In this document: one piece after another, positions 1 through 9,872 of the stretch | Layout: each line of letters starts with the position of its first letter | How positions within the stretch are numbered: the stretch's first letter is position 1 | NCBI GenBank assembly: GCA_022729705.1 | Contig: DZAX01000008.1 | Span: 1 to 64,000, forward strand | Length of the DNA: 64,000 nt | Reading direction: 5' to 3' | Origin: Helicobacter cetorum | GTDB taxonomy: Bacteria; Campylobacterota; Campylobacteria; Campylobacterales; UBA6016 | Notes under the pieces: model-generated | Told to the model about the DNA's origin: nothing | Seen by the model: the letters and a program-made list of their open reading frames with translations, nothing else | Database searches by the model: none | Position numbers and translations under genes: made by a program

Positions 1-302
1 TCATTGTTTTGCTCTTATTTGGTTTTTTGTTTTTAGTTATGCAAAGATGGTTCCATTTGTGTTATAATCAACTCCAGCTACAAAAAAGGCGAGCTTTGAG
101 ACTCTTGCGGCGATTTTTGCAACTATATGTTTTGCCGAGCCAGAGGCGCCAAAAGAGATTACACTACAGCTAAAATGAAACCATCAGTTTTAGTTTGCCG
201 GATACTACATAAAAAAAATATCCTTAGAACACGGCTACGCCGAACTCGAAGCATACCTAAGCAGGAAGGGTATAAAGCTAAAACCGCAAAATATGATGGT
301 GG

Positions 303-2771
303 ATGGGGCTAATCTCTGGTACTGCCGCGTATTTGCAAGCTGACGGAACGGGAAAGAGTACCGAAGAGAAAAGGCAAGCGTTTATTGATTCGTATATCAC
401 AGGCGCTTTTATGGGCGCTGGCGGCGGCGCTGTTGGTGCGGCTGTCGGGCATTTTGTCGAGGGCGAAAAGCCAAAGAGCGACGAGCCAACTCCCCTCCCC
501 ACTCCTGCCGCTCCAAAAATAGAACCTGAAAAAATGATATACGATATGCAAGGGCTTCGTGGCGGCTCTATTGACCATGTTCAGATTTCCAAAGAACAGC
601 TTGACGCTTTGCCGTGGCTGGGATATTCACAAGAAGCTTTCCACGCCCTGCCATTTAAACAAAAAATGGATATGCTGAATCGTATATCTCAAAAATTAAT
701 TAAAGAAAGGTTCAAAGATGCAGAACGATACGGATTTGATAAACAATCAGGCTCCTTTACGGTCGATGGAACCCCACTTAGCTACAAAGAGTTCCTTTCT
801 CATTTCGCCGAATCAGCCGCCGCTGACATCCGAAGAGATTTTGTCGATAACGAATCTACATATGAACGTGGTGTTGGAAGCGCTACGATTACGCGGTATG
901 CACTTTCAGGCGCCACAGAGGGCGGGCTACACACTGCAAAACTGGGTAAACATGGCGAGGATGGACTAAACGTCCCTCGCGATGTAGATCCTTTTCTCTA
1001 CCAAAAAGACGCCCCCGAAATCACCGCTTCCGTCAAAGGTATGTTTGAAGCCAAAGGCGAGGGTGGGGTAATCACTCTGATGAAATCCTCCGATATTACT
1101 ACTATCTATCACGAGACCGCACACTATTTTGAACGTACTTTTGTGCCTGAGGAAAAGGCGCATTTTGACGCTATTTATGGAGAGTATGCTGAGGGTAGGG
1201 CTAGGAGCGAGGCTTTTGCAGAGGGGTTTGTAAGATGGGTTGCCGATGGGTGGTATGGCACAAAAGAGCAACACGGGCTATTTGCCAAATTCGCTAGATT
1301 TATCAGGGAGACCTTTAGACAGATACCGGATTCTAATGAGGCAAATTTTAAGCTTACGCCGCAAATGCAGCTCTTTTATCGTGCTATGCTGGGAGACGCT
1401 AAGGCTAAGGCGGCTTTGCATGAGGCTATTAAGAGGCGTGATGATGGTGGGGTGGAGAGTAAAATAAAACCCGCTAATGAGAGTAATCCGAATATACTCT
1501 ATCAAAAAGACGCTATTTCTAGCTTCAAAGAAGCCGTCCTTAATGATGAAAAGCCTACTCCTCTAGAGCTTGGCAGAGTGACCAAAGAGCAAGCCGCAAG
1601 ACTCAAAGAGCTTACCGGATTAGATTTTAGCGGATATAAGAGAGTATTGACTTTTGAATTTATCAGGCATATTAAAAATAGGCATCCTGAGGACTTGGGG
1701 CTTATCGATGATATACCGCAGATAATAAATGATTTTGATTTTGCTGAGAAGTCTATCACCCGCAATGAGCAGACCGGAAAGACTGAAGTTAGTCTTGTTT
1801 TGTATAAAAAAGATGATGATAAGATTGTTAAGTCTGTGGAGCTTAGAGATTTTGGGGACAAGAGTCTTTCTTTTAAAACTCTGTTTACGATGGAGTCGAC
1901 AGACCAAAAACTGCCGACCGCTCTACGGTTGTCGCCTAGTGCCCAAGATAACTCGTCCTTTAGCTCACGTCCTTACCCGCACTCCGATGGTTTGGGTGAT
2001 ATTTTATACCAATCCGGGCAAGAAGTCAAGCCCGAAGATGTCCTCTTTATCCGCCCAACTGAAGATATGAAGGGCTTTTGGCAAAAGTGGGTTGATAATG
2101 TATACAGAGGCGCAACTGCCATTGTGGATAGTAAGAAGTTTGATAATGTGAGGTGGGTTCGCCGGGTTCGTGAAAATCTGCTACTGCACGCCAACAGGGG
2201 TGAGCTGTATCTTGATCATCTTACGGAATTTCGTATGAGACTCTCTAGCGGATATGACATGGCTGTTGACCTTGGGAAGGCTCTTGCAAAAGAGTTGACG
2301 CCTGTTGAGCGGGAGGTATTGACTCGTAAGCTGGAGGGCGAAACAGCAGAAGCGGATAGGCTACGCTCTGAAAATCCTGATATTGATTTGACAAAGATAG
2401 ATGACCACTACGCAAAAATCAGGGCTCAAATCGACACAAACGCCGCAAAACTCAAAGAACTTGGCGCACTAAGAGACGAAGACAATATAAAAGACTATAT
2501 AAAGCGGGTATACCAAAAGCAGATAGACGAGGCAAATTCTGCTGGTTCTGCTGTTTTTGGTGGAGATACTTCTCACTCTCGAGGTGTTGAGAAGACCATA
2601 ACTGTTAAGGACGCTTTTGCGGATGATTTTAGTGTTGGTGAGACGCTTAAGATAGGTGGGTTTGAGTATAAAGTTTTAGAGTCCAACCAAAAACTAGAGG
2701 GTTTACCTAGTGATTACTTTTTTATAAAACCCATATATCGCCTCTGCGTCTTTGGCTCCAACCGCATTTGA
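303..2771 (+). pseudogene. Truncated phage/ICE-type large polyvalent protein: Gly-rich N-terminal remnant, zincin-like metallopeptidase domain, RelE/EndoU-like (PBECR-type) nuclease-like domain
   Basis: 822 aa ORF; HExxH motif in 'TTIYHETAHYFERTF' followed by 'SEAFAEGFVRW'; 'LTFEFIRHIKNRHPEDLG...IINDFDFAEKSITRNEQTGKTEVSLVLYKK' resembles nuclease-like domains of polyvalent proteins. The last ~20 codons run antisense into uvrC, so the C-terminus is not native. Confidence 0.6.
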
Positions 2772-4526
2772 AAGCTCCTCTACACTGGCCGCCCTGATAG
2801 TCTCAAAGTTTCCAAAGTAATCTAAGAGCCGCTTGATTTTTCCCTCTTTGATTCCTTTGAGCTTCATTAGCTCTATCTCTTTATCTTTTTTGCCTTTTTG
2901 CTTTCTGTGAAACGTCACGGCAAATCTATGCGCTTCGTCTCGTAGATTTTGCAAAAACTGTAGCCTCTTGTCGGAGGGCGGGAGTTTTAGGATTTTTGAC
3001 TCTATGTATAGCATATCGTTTGCGCTGTTTTTGGCTCTATGCGCTTTGCCGTCTATCTTCTCTTTGGCTATCGCCGCCACGTCGATATTTACGCCTACGC
3101 TCTCCAAAATATTCAGAGCCAGCGTCAAGTTTGCTTTGCCGCCGTCAAGCAGCCAAAGGTCTGGCGGAGGGTTTTTGTCAAAGCTCTCGGCTCGTCTTGT
3201 GAGAGCCTCTCTCATCTGTTCATATTCGCTTGTCGCTTCTAGGTTGTAGTGTCTGTACTCATCTTTTTTGAAGCGCTCATCCCATACGACCATTGAAGCC
3301 ACAGGCGAGGAGCCAAATAGATGTGAGTTGTCAAACGTCTCAATACGAGTCGGTGTACTTTTGAGTTCCAAAAGCTCTTTTAGCTCAATAGACATCGCCG
3401 CAAACGCACTCTCGCCCCTCTGCCTTAAAAGCTCAAAGCCGTTTTTGAGGGCTATAGCGGCTATGTTTTGATGCTCTTTTTTCTTTGGCGTGGAGATTTT
3501 GATTTTTTTGCCTATTTTTTCGCTTGCAAGCTCTTCTATAGCCGCTTTGTCGCCCTCGTCTATCTCGTGCAAGGTATAGATATTTTGCGACACAAACGGG
3601 TGTTCTTTGGTGTAAAACTCCAGCAACGCTTGGCTATACAGCTCGTCTATCGCCTCTTCATCGGACGCCTCAGAGAGGGAGGCAAAGCTATGAGAAGAGG
3701 ATACAAGCTTGCCGTCTCGGATAAAAAACCTCACCACGCACGCCGCATTTGAGCCTTTGGCGACCGCAAAAATATCAAAATTATCGTTTTTGGCGAGGTC
3801 TACTTCGCTTGTTACGGTGATTTTTTTGATGGCGACTATCTTGTCTCGCAGCGCCGCCGCCTCTTCGTAGCGAAACTCCTCCGCAAGAGCCGACATCTTG
3901 GCTTCTAGTTTTTTTAAGAGTCCCTTTGTGTCGTTGATAGCCCCCATCGCCTCGTCAACCATTTTTTTGTAAGCCGCTTCGTCCACGTCAAATTCACACG
4001 GCGCTAAGCATTTGTCTATCTGATAAAAAAGACACGCTTTTTTGCCCTTAAGACAAGACACTTTTTGCACCAAACGATAGTTTTCGTATAGCGCATCCAA
4101 AAGCTCTCTGGAGCCAGAGACGAAAGGACCAAAGTATTTGACGTTTTTGCCTTTTATGACTCTTCTGGTTATCTCAAAACGCGGGTACTTCTCTGCCAAA
4201 TCCACAAAAATATACGGGTATGTCTTGTCGTCCCTCAAAAGAATATTGTATTTTGGTTTTAGCTGCTTTATGAGAGAGTTTTCTAGCACAAGCGCATCGC
4301 TTTCGGCGTTTAAAACGATATATTCTATATTTTGCGCCTCGCTTATCATCTTGTGTATTCTCTGCCCGAGGGTGGGGGAGGGCAAAAACTCTGGCGAAAA
4401 ACGAAAGTAGCTCTTTACTCTGTTTTTGAGACTTTTGGCTTTACCTACATACAGTAGCCGCCCTTTTTCGTCAAAAAATTGGTATACGCCAGGGGTGTCG
4501 GGGAGGTTTTTAAGTTTTTGAAGCAT
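2703..4526 (-). CDS. uvrC: Excinuclease ABC subunit C
   Basis: 607 aa; GIY-YIG N-terminus 'LPDTPGVYQFFDEKGRLLYVGKAKSLKNRVKSYF', UvrB-binding region, RNase H-like C-terminal half. Confidence 0.96.
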   Translation of the reverse strand: MLQKLKNLPDTPGVYQFFDEKGRLLYVGKAKSLKNRVKSYFRFSPEFLPSPTLGQRIHKMISEAQNIEYIVLNAESDALVLENSLIKQLKPKYNILLRDDKTYPYIFVDLAEKYPRFEITRRVIKGKNVKYFGPFVSGSRELLDALYENYRLVQKVSCLKGKKACLFYQIDKCLAPCEFDVDEAAYKKMVDEAMGAINDTKGLLKKLEAKMSALAEEFRYEEAAALRDKIVAIKKITVTSEVDLAKNDNFDIFAVAKGSNAACVVRFFIRDGKLVSSSHSFASLSEASDEEAIDELYSQALLEFYTKEHPFVSQNIYTLHEIDEGDKAAIEELASEKIGKKIKISTPKKKEHQNIAAIALKNGFELLRQRGESAFAAMSIELKELLELKSTPTRIETFDNSHLFGSSPVASMVVWDERFKKDEYRHYNLEATSEYEQMREALTRRAESFDKNPPPDLWLLDGGKANLTLALNILESVGVNIDVAAIAKEKIDGKAHRAKNSANDMLYIESKILKLPPSDKRLQFLQNLRDEAHRFAVTFHRKQKGKKDKEIELMKLKGIKEGKIKRLLDYFGNFETIRAASVEELSNAVGAKDAEAIYGFYKKVITR

Positions 4527-4950
4527 TTTTTATTATCAGCTCTCTTATCTGTTCTAGCTTTTCTCGCAACTCTTTATTGACAAACTTATTCTCAAACGCA
4601 CCATAACTTCTCTCTTTCTCCAAAAAAGTAGTTTCTAACGGCGGTTTTGGCGCTTCAGCCTTAGAGTACGCTTTTATCTTTGAAAACACAACCTCTTTGC
4701 ACTCAGGCGTAAAAGCGCAAAACTCTTTTAGTATGGACGCAAGGGCGTTTAGCTTGTAGTTTGCCTCAAACTCTAAAGATTTATTTTCTAGTAGAAAAAA
4801 TAGCGTGTCGTTTTTGATATAAGCGCTTTTTACGCCAGCCGCCAGATATGGCGGAAGTAGTTTTTTTATTTTTCCGATACAGGAAAAAAACTCTATTTTT
4901 TTATTTGATGTGACAGGTATATGTCTAAAAAGTTCGGCTCCGTATTTCAT
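4510..4950 (-). CDS. Hypothetical protein, possibly DUF721/DciA-like
   Basis: 146 aa ORF overlapping the uvrC start by 17 bp; weak pattern-level resemblance only. Confidence 0.5.
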   Translation of the reverse strand: MKYGAELFRHIPVTSNKKIEFFSCIGKIKKLLPPYLAAGVKSAYIKNDTLFFLLENKSLEFEANYKLNALASILKEFCAFTPECKEVVFSKIKAYSKAEAPKPPLETTFLEKERSYGAFENKFVNKELREKLEQIRELIIKNASKT

Positions 4951-5016
4951 GGCGCAATTATAGCTGTAATATTTTGAGAGGCGTTAAGGGTTGGCGGTTA
5001 TATCGCTGTCAACAAA

Positions 5017-5427
5017 TCAAATCTTAGAATCTACTTTATCCATCTCCTCGCTCTCGCACCCGCCCTCAAACCACTCAAAAAGCTTTTGCTTAGCTTTTGC
5101 CTTTGTCTCTTCGCCTATAAACATAGCCACAGCTCCAAGCGCTAGCATCAAAGCCGTATAGTCGTCCACAAAACCGCCCACAGGAATAGCGTCGGGGATA
5201 AAATCAAACGGTAAGATGAAGTATCCAAGCGCACCGTAGATGATAGCTTTTGACTTTGCGGGGACATTTTCATCGGATAGAGCGTAATAGAGTAGCAATG
5301 CGGCGTACACAGCTCCACAACCCGCTTTTTTTGCGTATCCTCTGAGCTTCTCCCAAAAAGAGTCATCCGAATACTCTTTTTTTGATTTTTCAACGTCCTC
5401 TAGTGTGATTAGCTCTTTTATGTCAAT
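5017..5427 (-). CDS. YkvA/DUF1232 family membrane protein; N-terminus longer than the ORF-track call
   Basis: 'GALGYFILPFDFIPDAIPVGGFVDDYTALMLALGAVAMFI' is the DUF1232 core. Reading in frame upstream of 5310 gives 'DIKELITLEDVEKSKKEYSDDSFWEKLRGYAKKAGCGAVYAALLLYYAL' back to ~5427, with AGAGGAG just upstream and only non-ATG starts (ATT/ATA). Confidence 0.7.
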   Translation of the reverse strand: MDIKELITLEDVEKSKKEYSDDSFWEKLRGYAKKAGCGAVYAALLLYYALSDENVPAKSKAIIYGALGYFILPFDFIPDAIPVGGFVDDYTALMLALGAVAMFIGEETKAKAKQKLFEWFEGGCESEEMDKVDSKI

Positions 5428-5472
5428 GCTCCTCTATTACCGTCTCTATCGTAAGGTCGTTTATAAAGTGAA

Positions 5473-5918
5473 TGTCAAGTTTCACCACATTACGCCATCC
5501 CATTTAAAAGAGTAGCATAAAACGTATCAGGTGAAATCTTAAAATTTTGCGGCTCTATTTCAAACCAACTTTTAACTCTTTTGTTTGTGTTGTAGTATAT
5601 CAAGAACCGGTTTAGGTCTGATTTTAACTTCTTGGCTTTTTCTTTTTGTTCTTTAGGCACTCGGCTAACGTCAAAGGCTTTTAAAGTGCGATAGACATTG
5701 CTTCTATTTGCTTTGAGTAGACACTTAGATAAATCTCTACCAACTCATGTGAGAGTTTTTACAGCTCTAATAAGTTCTTTGTCTAAAATCAGATAAAGCA
5801 TAGTTTATCTTGAGACTCTCTACTTTTCCATTTTGAGCTTGTGACATTTTAAATTCTTTGTTTTGTCTATCGCTTGCTTTTAGAGTGGTTGGCGATCATA
5901 ATGTGGTGAAACTGGACA
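5473..5918 (-). mobile_element. Internally deleted IS481-like element (family ISa, copy A) with intact terminal inverted repeats
   Basis: Ends TGTCAAGTTTCACCACATTA and (revcomp of right end) TGTCCAGTTTCACCACATTA, 19/20 identical; interior encodes out-of-frame N- and C-terminal pieces of an integrase-type transposase (e.g. 'RVKSWFEIEPQNFKISPD'). Confidence 0.75.
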
Positions 5919-5986
5919 TTTTGCTTTTTTATCTCATTTTGGTTACCCTTGCCAAAAAATGAAACAGAAACGAAAGAATTTAAAAT

Positions 5987-6955
5987 ATGTTAATAGACGG
6001 CTTTGGACGAAAAATAGATTATCTTAGGCTATCCGTCACCGAAAGGTGCAATTTTCGATGTAGCTACTGTATGCCCGACAAGCCTTTTAGCTGGACTCCA
6101 AAAGAGAATCTCTTGAGTTTTGAAGAGATGTTTAGTTTTGTTAAGGCGGCGATTGACGAGGGGATTACGAAGATTCGTATAACCGGCGGAGAGCCTACGC
6201 TTCGAGAAGACCTTGATAAGTTTCTTGCGATGATATACAACTACAAGCCCGATCTAGACATAGCGATGACCACAAATGGGTTTTTGCTTTCCTCTTGCGC
6301 CGACAAGCTCACAAAAGCGGGGCTAAAACGTATAAACATATCGCTTGACTCGTTAAAACCGGAAGTCGCCAAGCAGATAGCAGGCGGCAAAGACGTGTTG
6401 GAGCAGGTGTTAAAGGGTATCGATGCGGCTCTTTTTGCCGGCCTACGGGTAAAGCTAAACAGCGTGCCGATAAAAGGCGTAAACGAAGCGGAGATAATAG
6501 ACTTGCTCGAATACGCCAAATCAAAAGGTATAATGCTTAGATTTATCGAATTTATGGAAAACAGCCACGCAAAAGACGGCGTAAAAGGGCTTAACTCTGA
6601 AGAGATACTAGAAATCATAAAACAAAAATACGAAATAACCGAAATACAAAAAGAGTTTAGCTCGCCTGCAAAGCTCTATCTTACAAATGACGGCTATGCG
6701 TTTGGCGTAATAGAGCCCCACAAAGAGGATTTTTGCGACTCATGCAATCGTTTACGGCTTACGGCGGAGGGGTATTTGATACCATGTCTATACTTTGACG
6801 AAGCTCTTAGCATCAAGGGTGCGCTCAAAGCGGGCGATATAGAAGCGGCTATAGAGGTTTTTAAAAAAGTTATAAAAAACAAACCTCAAAAAAATCGCTG
6901 GAGCGGAGACGACGCTGAGAGTAGCGGACGCGCTTTTTACATGACCGGCGGATGA
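5987..6955 (+). CDS. moaA: GTP 3',8-cyclase
   Basis: 322 aa; radical SAM motif '[11 protein letters not shown]', C-terminal '[21 protein letters not shown]', terminal GG. Confidence 0.96.
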   Translation: MLIDGFGRKIDYLRLSVTERCNFRCSYCMPDKPFSWTPKENLLSFEEMFSFVKAAIDEGITKIRITGGEPTLREDLDKFLAMIYNYKPDLDIAMTTNGFLLSSCADKLTKAGLKRINISLDSLKPEVAKQIAGGKDVLEQVLKGIDAALFAGLRVKLNSVPIKGVNEAEIIDLLEYAKSKGIMLRFIEFMENSHAKDGVKGLNSEEILEIIKQKYEITEIQKEFSSPAKLYLTNDGYAFGVIEPHKEDFCDSCNRLRLTAEGYLIPCLYFDEALSIKGALKAGDIEAAIEVFKKVIKNKPQKNRWSGDDAESSGRAFYMTGG

Positions 6956-6970
6956 TAAAAGGATAAAGAT

Positions 6971-7354
6971 ATGTCTACTTGCAAGAAAAAGACTACGCTT
7001 TACGAACACAATTTGAGGGTAGCGTTGCGAAAACTGCTTTCCATCGATGCTTTGTCGGCAAAAACACTAGGATTTTGCTTTGATAGCAGACTAAAATCAA
7101 AGATAAAGTTACTTTTAAAAGAGAGTTCAGGTTTGCGAGATATTGAGGAATTGCTCTTCTTTGCGCCGGATATGATAGGGACTCTCGCCATAACGAAGGA
7201 GATATATCAAAAAGAGCTTATCTCAAAATTAAGTGCAACGCATAATTTGACTCAAAAGAGTATTGCGACTCTCTTGGTTGCGAGCTTCGCCACAGAATGG
7301 CAATATGTTGTTAGCCAATATTATACGCATAAAGAGCCAAGCATAATGCTCTAA
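6971..7354 (+). CDS. Hypothetical protein
   Basis: 127 aa ORF, co-directional with moaA; no family recognised. Confidence 0.45.
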   Translation: MSTCKKKTTLYEHNLRVALRKLLSIDALSAKTLGFCFDSRLKSKIKLLLKESSGLRDIEELLFFAPDMIGTLAITKEIYQKELISKLSATHNLTQKSIATLLVASFATEWQYVVSQYYTHKEPSIML

Positions 7355-7378
7355 AAATGCAAAGACCCACTATATTCT

Positions 7379-7454
7379 CCGGCAAAGCCGGTAGCTTCAG
7401 AGGGATGCAAGGGGCGATTAGCCCCTGCCGTAAATACGGGCTTTGCCCGTATTT
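7379..7454 (+). repeat. Three-hairpin repeat, copy 1
   Basis: CCGGC-AAA-GCCGG (7379-7391), AGGGGC-GATTA-GCCCCT (7410-7426), AAATACGGGC-TTT-GCCCGTATTT (7432-7454); linker GTAGCTTCAGAGGGATGCA shared with the copy at 9767-9848. Confidence 0.75.
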
Positions 7455-7484
7455 GCGTATAATATCAGCCAAAAAAGGGCAAGC

Positions 7485-8057
7485 ATGATCATAAGAAAAC
7501 TTTTTAAATTTGAAAGCGCCCATATTGTAAGAGGCTGTTCTACGGAGCGGTGTAAATACTCTATTCATGGGCATAGCTACAAGGCTGAGATACTTATAAG
7601 CTCTGATACGCTTGATAACGGGCAGATGGTAATGGATTTTGGGCTTCTTAAAGGCGCCGTCAAGGGCGCTATAGATTCGTTTGACCACGCTATCGCTATA
7701 TGGGACAAGGATGAGCAGGGATATATAGAGTTTGCAAAAAAATATAGCCGCAGGTGGGTGAGTTTGCCCGTCAGTCCTTCGGCGGAGCAATTTAGCAGGG
7801 TTATTTTTGTCGCCATAGACGCAATTTTGAAAGAGTTTGCTTATCAAAACGGGGAGTTAAACGTAGAGCTTCACAGCGTTATTATTCACGAGACAGACAC
7901 CGGATACGCTCAATGCTTCAAAGAGGATGCTTACAGTGTCAAAATGGGGATTATTGAACTGGCAAATATTATATTTAGCGATGAGATCAAAAAAGAGCGC
8001 TCGTCGCTAGATTTTTTGGATAAAATATTTACACACAAATTAAAGATGGAGAAGTAA
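7485..8057 (+). CDS. queD: 6-carboxytetrahydropterin synthase / PTPS family (QueD-like)
   Basis: 'FESAHIVRGCSTERCKYSIHGHSYKAEILI' and downstream 'VIIHETDTGYAQC'; start at 7485 ATG preferred because the ORF-track start at 7443 falls in the hairpin repeat. Confidence 0.85.
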   Translation: MIIRKLFKFESAHIVRGCSTERCKYSIHGHSYKAEILISSDTLDNGQMVMDFGLLKGAVKGAIDSFDHAIAIWDKDEQGYIEFAKKYSRRWVSLPVSPSAEQFSRVIFVAIDAILKEFAYQNGELNVELHSVIIHETDTGYAQCFKEDAYSVKMGIIELANIIFSDEIKKERSSLDFLDKIFTHKLKMEK

Positions 8058-8058
8058 A

Positions 8059-8481
8059 ATGAGAGGAAGTTATCTTTTTGTCTATCTAGCGGCGGTTTCA
8101 CTGGCGCTCACAGGATGCGGAGGCGACAAGAAAGTCGAGGAGAGAGTGGCGCAAATACAAACAAATGCACCAATCGAACAAAACGTAAGCTCCACCCCAG
8201 AGGCTCCAAAAACGACCGACGTCAAAACGTCTCAGTCGTCTTTAGAGGGCAAACAACTGTATGACGCAAAATGCGCCGCATGTCACGGTGAAAAAGGAGA
8301 AGGAAAAGCTTCATATCCAAAACTTGCGGGAAATAACAAAGAAGAGACGCTAAAAAAACTAAAAGGATATATTGACGGCAGCTACGGCAAAGCTCAAAAA
8401 ATGCTAATGACTGGACAGGCAAAAAACTTGAGCGACTCCCAACAAGAGACGGTTGGCGAATATATAGGCTCTCTTAAATAA
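8059..8481 (+). CDS. Class I c-type cytochrome lipoprotein
   Basis: Lipobox-like 'LALTGCGG', single heme motif 'CAACH', distal Met region. Confidence 0.88.
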   Translation: MRGSYLFVYLAAVSLALTGCGGDKKVEERVAQIQTNAPIEQNVSSTPEAPKTTDVKTSQSSLEGKQLYDAKCAACHGEKGEGKASYPKLAGNNKEETLKKLKGYIDGSYGKAQKMLMTGQAKNLSDSQQETVGEYIGSLK

Positions 8482-8535
8482 GTGATTGAGATTATAGGAT
8501 TTACGGCGGCATTTTTGACAACCGCCGCTTGTGCG
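8482..8535 (+). pseudogene. SemiSWEET-like transporter N-terminal remnant
   Basis: In-frame GTG directly after the cytochrome stop: 'VIEIIGFTAAFLTTAAC', characteristic SemiSWEET helix 1, then unrelated repeat sequence. Confidence 0.45.
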
Positions 8536-8633
8536 AGCTCTCGCGTTGAAGACCTCATTTTGGGCTTTGCTCAAAATGTGAGAATTAATCAGAGGGCTCA
8601 ATACGTTGGAAAAGAGAAAAGAAAGTGAATTTT

Positions 8634-8706
8634 TTGATTGAAAAGTTTAACTCAAGCCCTGAACTTTTTAAAGATAACCCTTGCCATAAGTTGAAGGGAC
8701 TAAACA
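8634..8706 (+). mobile_element. IS remnant (family ISb), C-terminal transposase scrap plus end
   Basis: 'LIEKFNSSPELFKDNPCHKLKGLN' and terminal ...GGGACTAAACA, matching the copy at 51200-51743. Confidence 0.65.
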
Positions 8707-8752
8707 CTTCTAAAAAAAGAGCTCATTGTACGCCCCCTTAAAAAAACTGTTT

Positions 8753-9628
8753 TTAAGCCTTTGCAAAATGTATAACGGTTAAGTCGTCATCTAGCGTAAT
8801 CGTAAGCGCTCTTGCTCCTATTTCGTCGATAAAAGATTTATCAAATAACTTCATAACTTCGCCGTCAACTTGCGGGAGAACGCTACCCTCAACAAGTCCG
8901 TCGCTATATAAAATAAGTTTTTTAAACTCGTCAAGTTTTACGGTTTGCGGCACCCAATTTGGAATAAAGCTCATCGCCGGAGCGTTGTTTGAGCGAAGCT
9001 CAACTATGTTTTCGCCGTCTTTTATATACGCCGGATACATGCCTGCCATCGCATAACTAACCTCTGTAAAATCAGGGTTAAACCAAAAAAACGAGCCGCT
9101 TAGTTGCTCGCCGTCTGAAAGCATCGTCTCAAACAGATAGGAGAGTCTTGAAAACATCTGCTCCAAATCATCAACTTGAAGTATCGCTTGTTTGACAAAG
9201 GAGGCGAGAGCAAAAGAGGTAAGAGATGGTAACAGTCCGTGTCCCATTGCGTCTATAAGATACAAAAAAGCTCCGCCGGTTCTTGTCTTATGCAAAGAGT
9301 AGGCGTCGCCGCTTAAAATGTCGGCGGCGAGATAGACTATTTTGATGTCAAAACCGTTGTCTTCTTCAAAGTCGTTTGCAATCATAGCTTTTTGTTTTCT
9401 ATGAGCCATCTCTTGCTCGTTTCTTGCTTGTTCGTTTAGTTTTTGCAATATATCTTGCTGCCTGTCGCTTAAACGTATGATTTTATCAAGGCGTTTTACA
9501 TTTTTGGCTAGTGCTGCGGCAACCCTAAAAAGAGAGACCTTGACTTTTTCAATGTCGTTTTCCTGCGCTATTACAGTCTCAGCCTCACTAATAAGTCCCT
9601 TTTCCATTTCAGCAATCTCCCGCAACAT
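8753..9628 (-). CDS. SpoIIE/PP2C-type serine phosphatase
   Basis: 'AADILSGDAYSLH...LIDAMGHGLLPSLTSFALASF...LILYSDGLVEG' PP2C/SpoIIE motifs. Confidence 0.85.
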   Translation of the reverse strand: MLREIAEMEKGLISEAETVIAQENDIEKVKVSLFRVAAALAKNVKRLDKIIRLSDRQQDILQKLNEQARNEQEMAHRKQKAMIANDFEEDNGFDIKIVYLAADILSGDAYSLHKTRTGGAFLYLIDAMGHGLLPSLTSFALASFVKQAILQVDDLEQMFSRLSYLFETMLSDGEQLSGSFFWFNPDFTEVSYAMAGMYPAYIKDGENIVELRSNNAPAMSFIPNWVPQTVKLDEFKKLILYSDGLVEGSVLPQVDGEVMKLFDKSFIDEIGARALTITLDDDLTVIHFAKA

Positions 9629-9766
9629 AAAATTTTATAATCTGTATTATACCTTGATTATATTTCAAAGCTATTTTTTAATTACATTAAGTCAAGCTTA
9701 ATATGCTAGAATACTGGCAATAAGTATGCAACTTTATGCGTATAAAACGCATAAAATCATTACTCT

Positions 9767-9848
9767 CCCGCATTTATGCGGGTAGCTTCAGGGGGCGCAG
9801 GGACGTTTATGTCCTTGCCGCTAATACAGGCTTTGCTCGTATTAGCGG
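9767..9848 (+). repeat. Three-hairpin repeat, copy 2
   Basis: CCCGCAT-TT-ATGCGGG (9767-9782), AGGGAC-GTTTAT-GTCCTT (9799-9816), CCGCTAATACAGGC-TTT-GCTCGTATTAGCGG (9818-9848); linker GTAGCTTCAGGGGGCGCA as in copy 1; an extra hairpin TTTATGCGT-ATAAA-ACGCATAAA lies just upstream. Confidence 0.75.
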
Positions 9849-9872
9849 GTAAGATTATAAAAAAGGCGCAGT

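Noticed and set aside
127-312. Small ORF MFCRARGAKRD... upstream of the polyvalent protein
   Set aside because: Basic, low-complexity translation with no recognisable domain; likely spurious or decayed sequence.
7379-7484. Interpretation of the hairpin repeat as a preQ1 riboswitch for the QueD-like gene
   Set aside because: The sequence does not fit the preQ1 aptamers I know, a TATAAT-like box lies downstream of the hairpins, and a second copy precedes an unrelated phosphatase gene.
8404-8601. Minus-strand ORF MSPLINSHILSKAQNEVF...
   Set aside because: Antisense to the end of cytochrome c and to repeat sequence; considered a by-product of the repeat.
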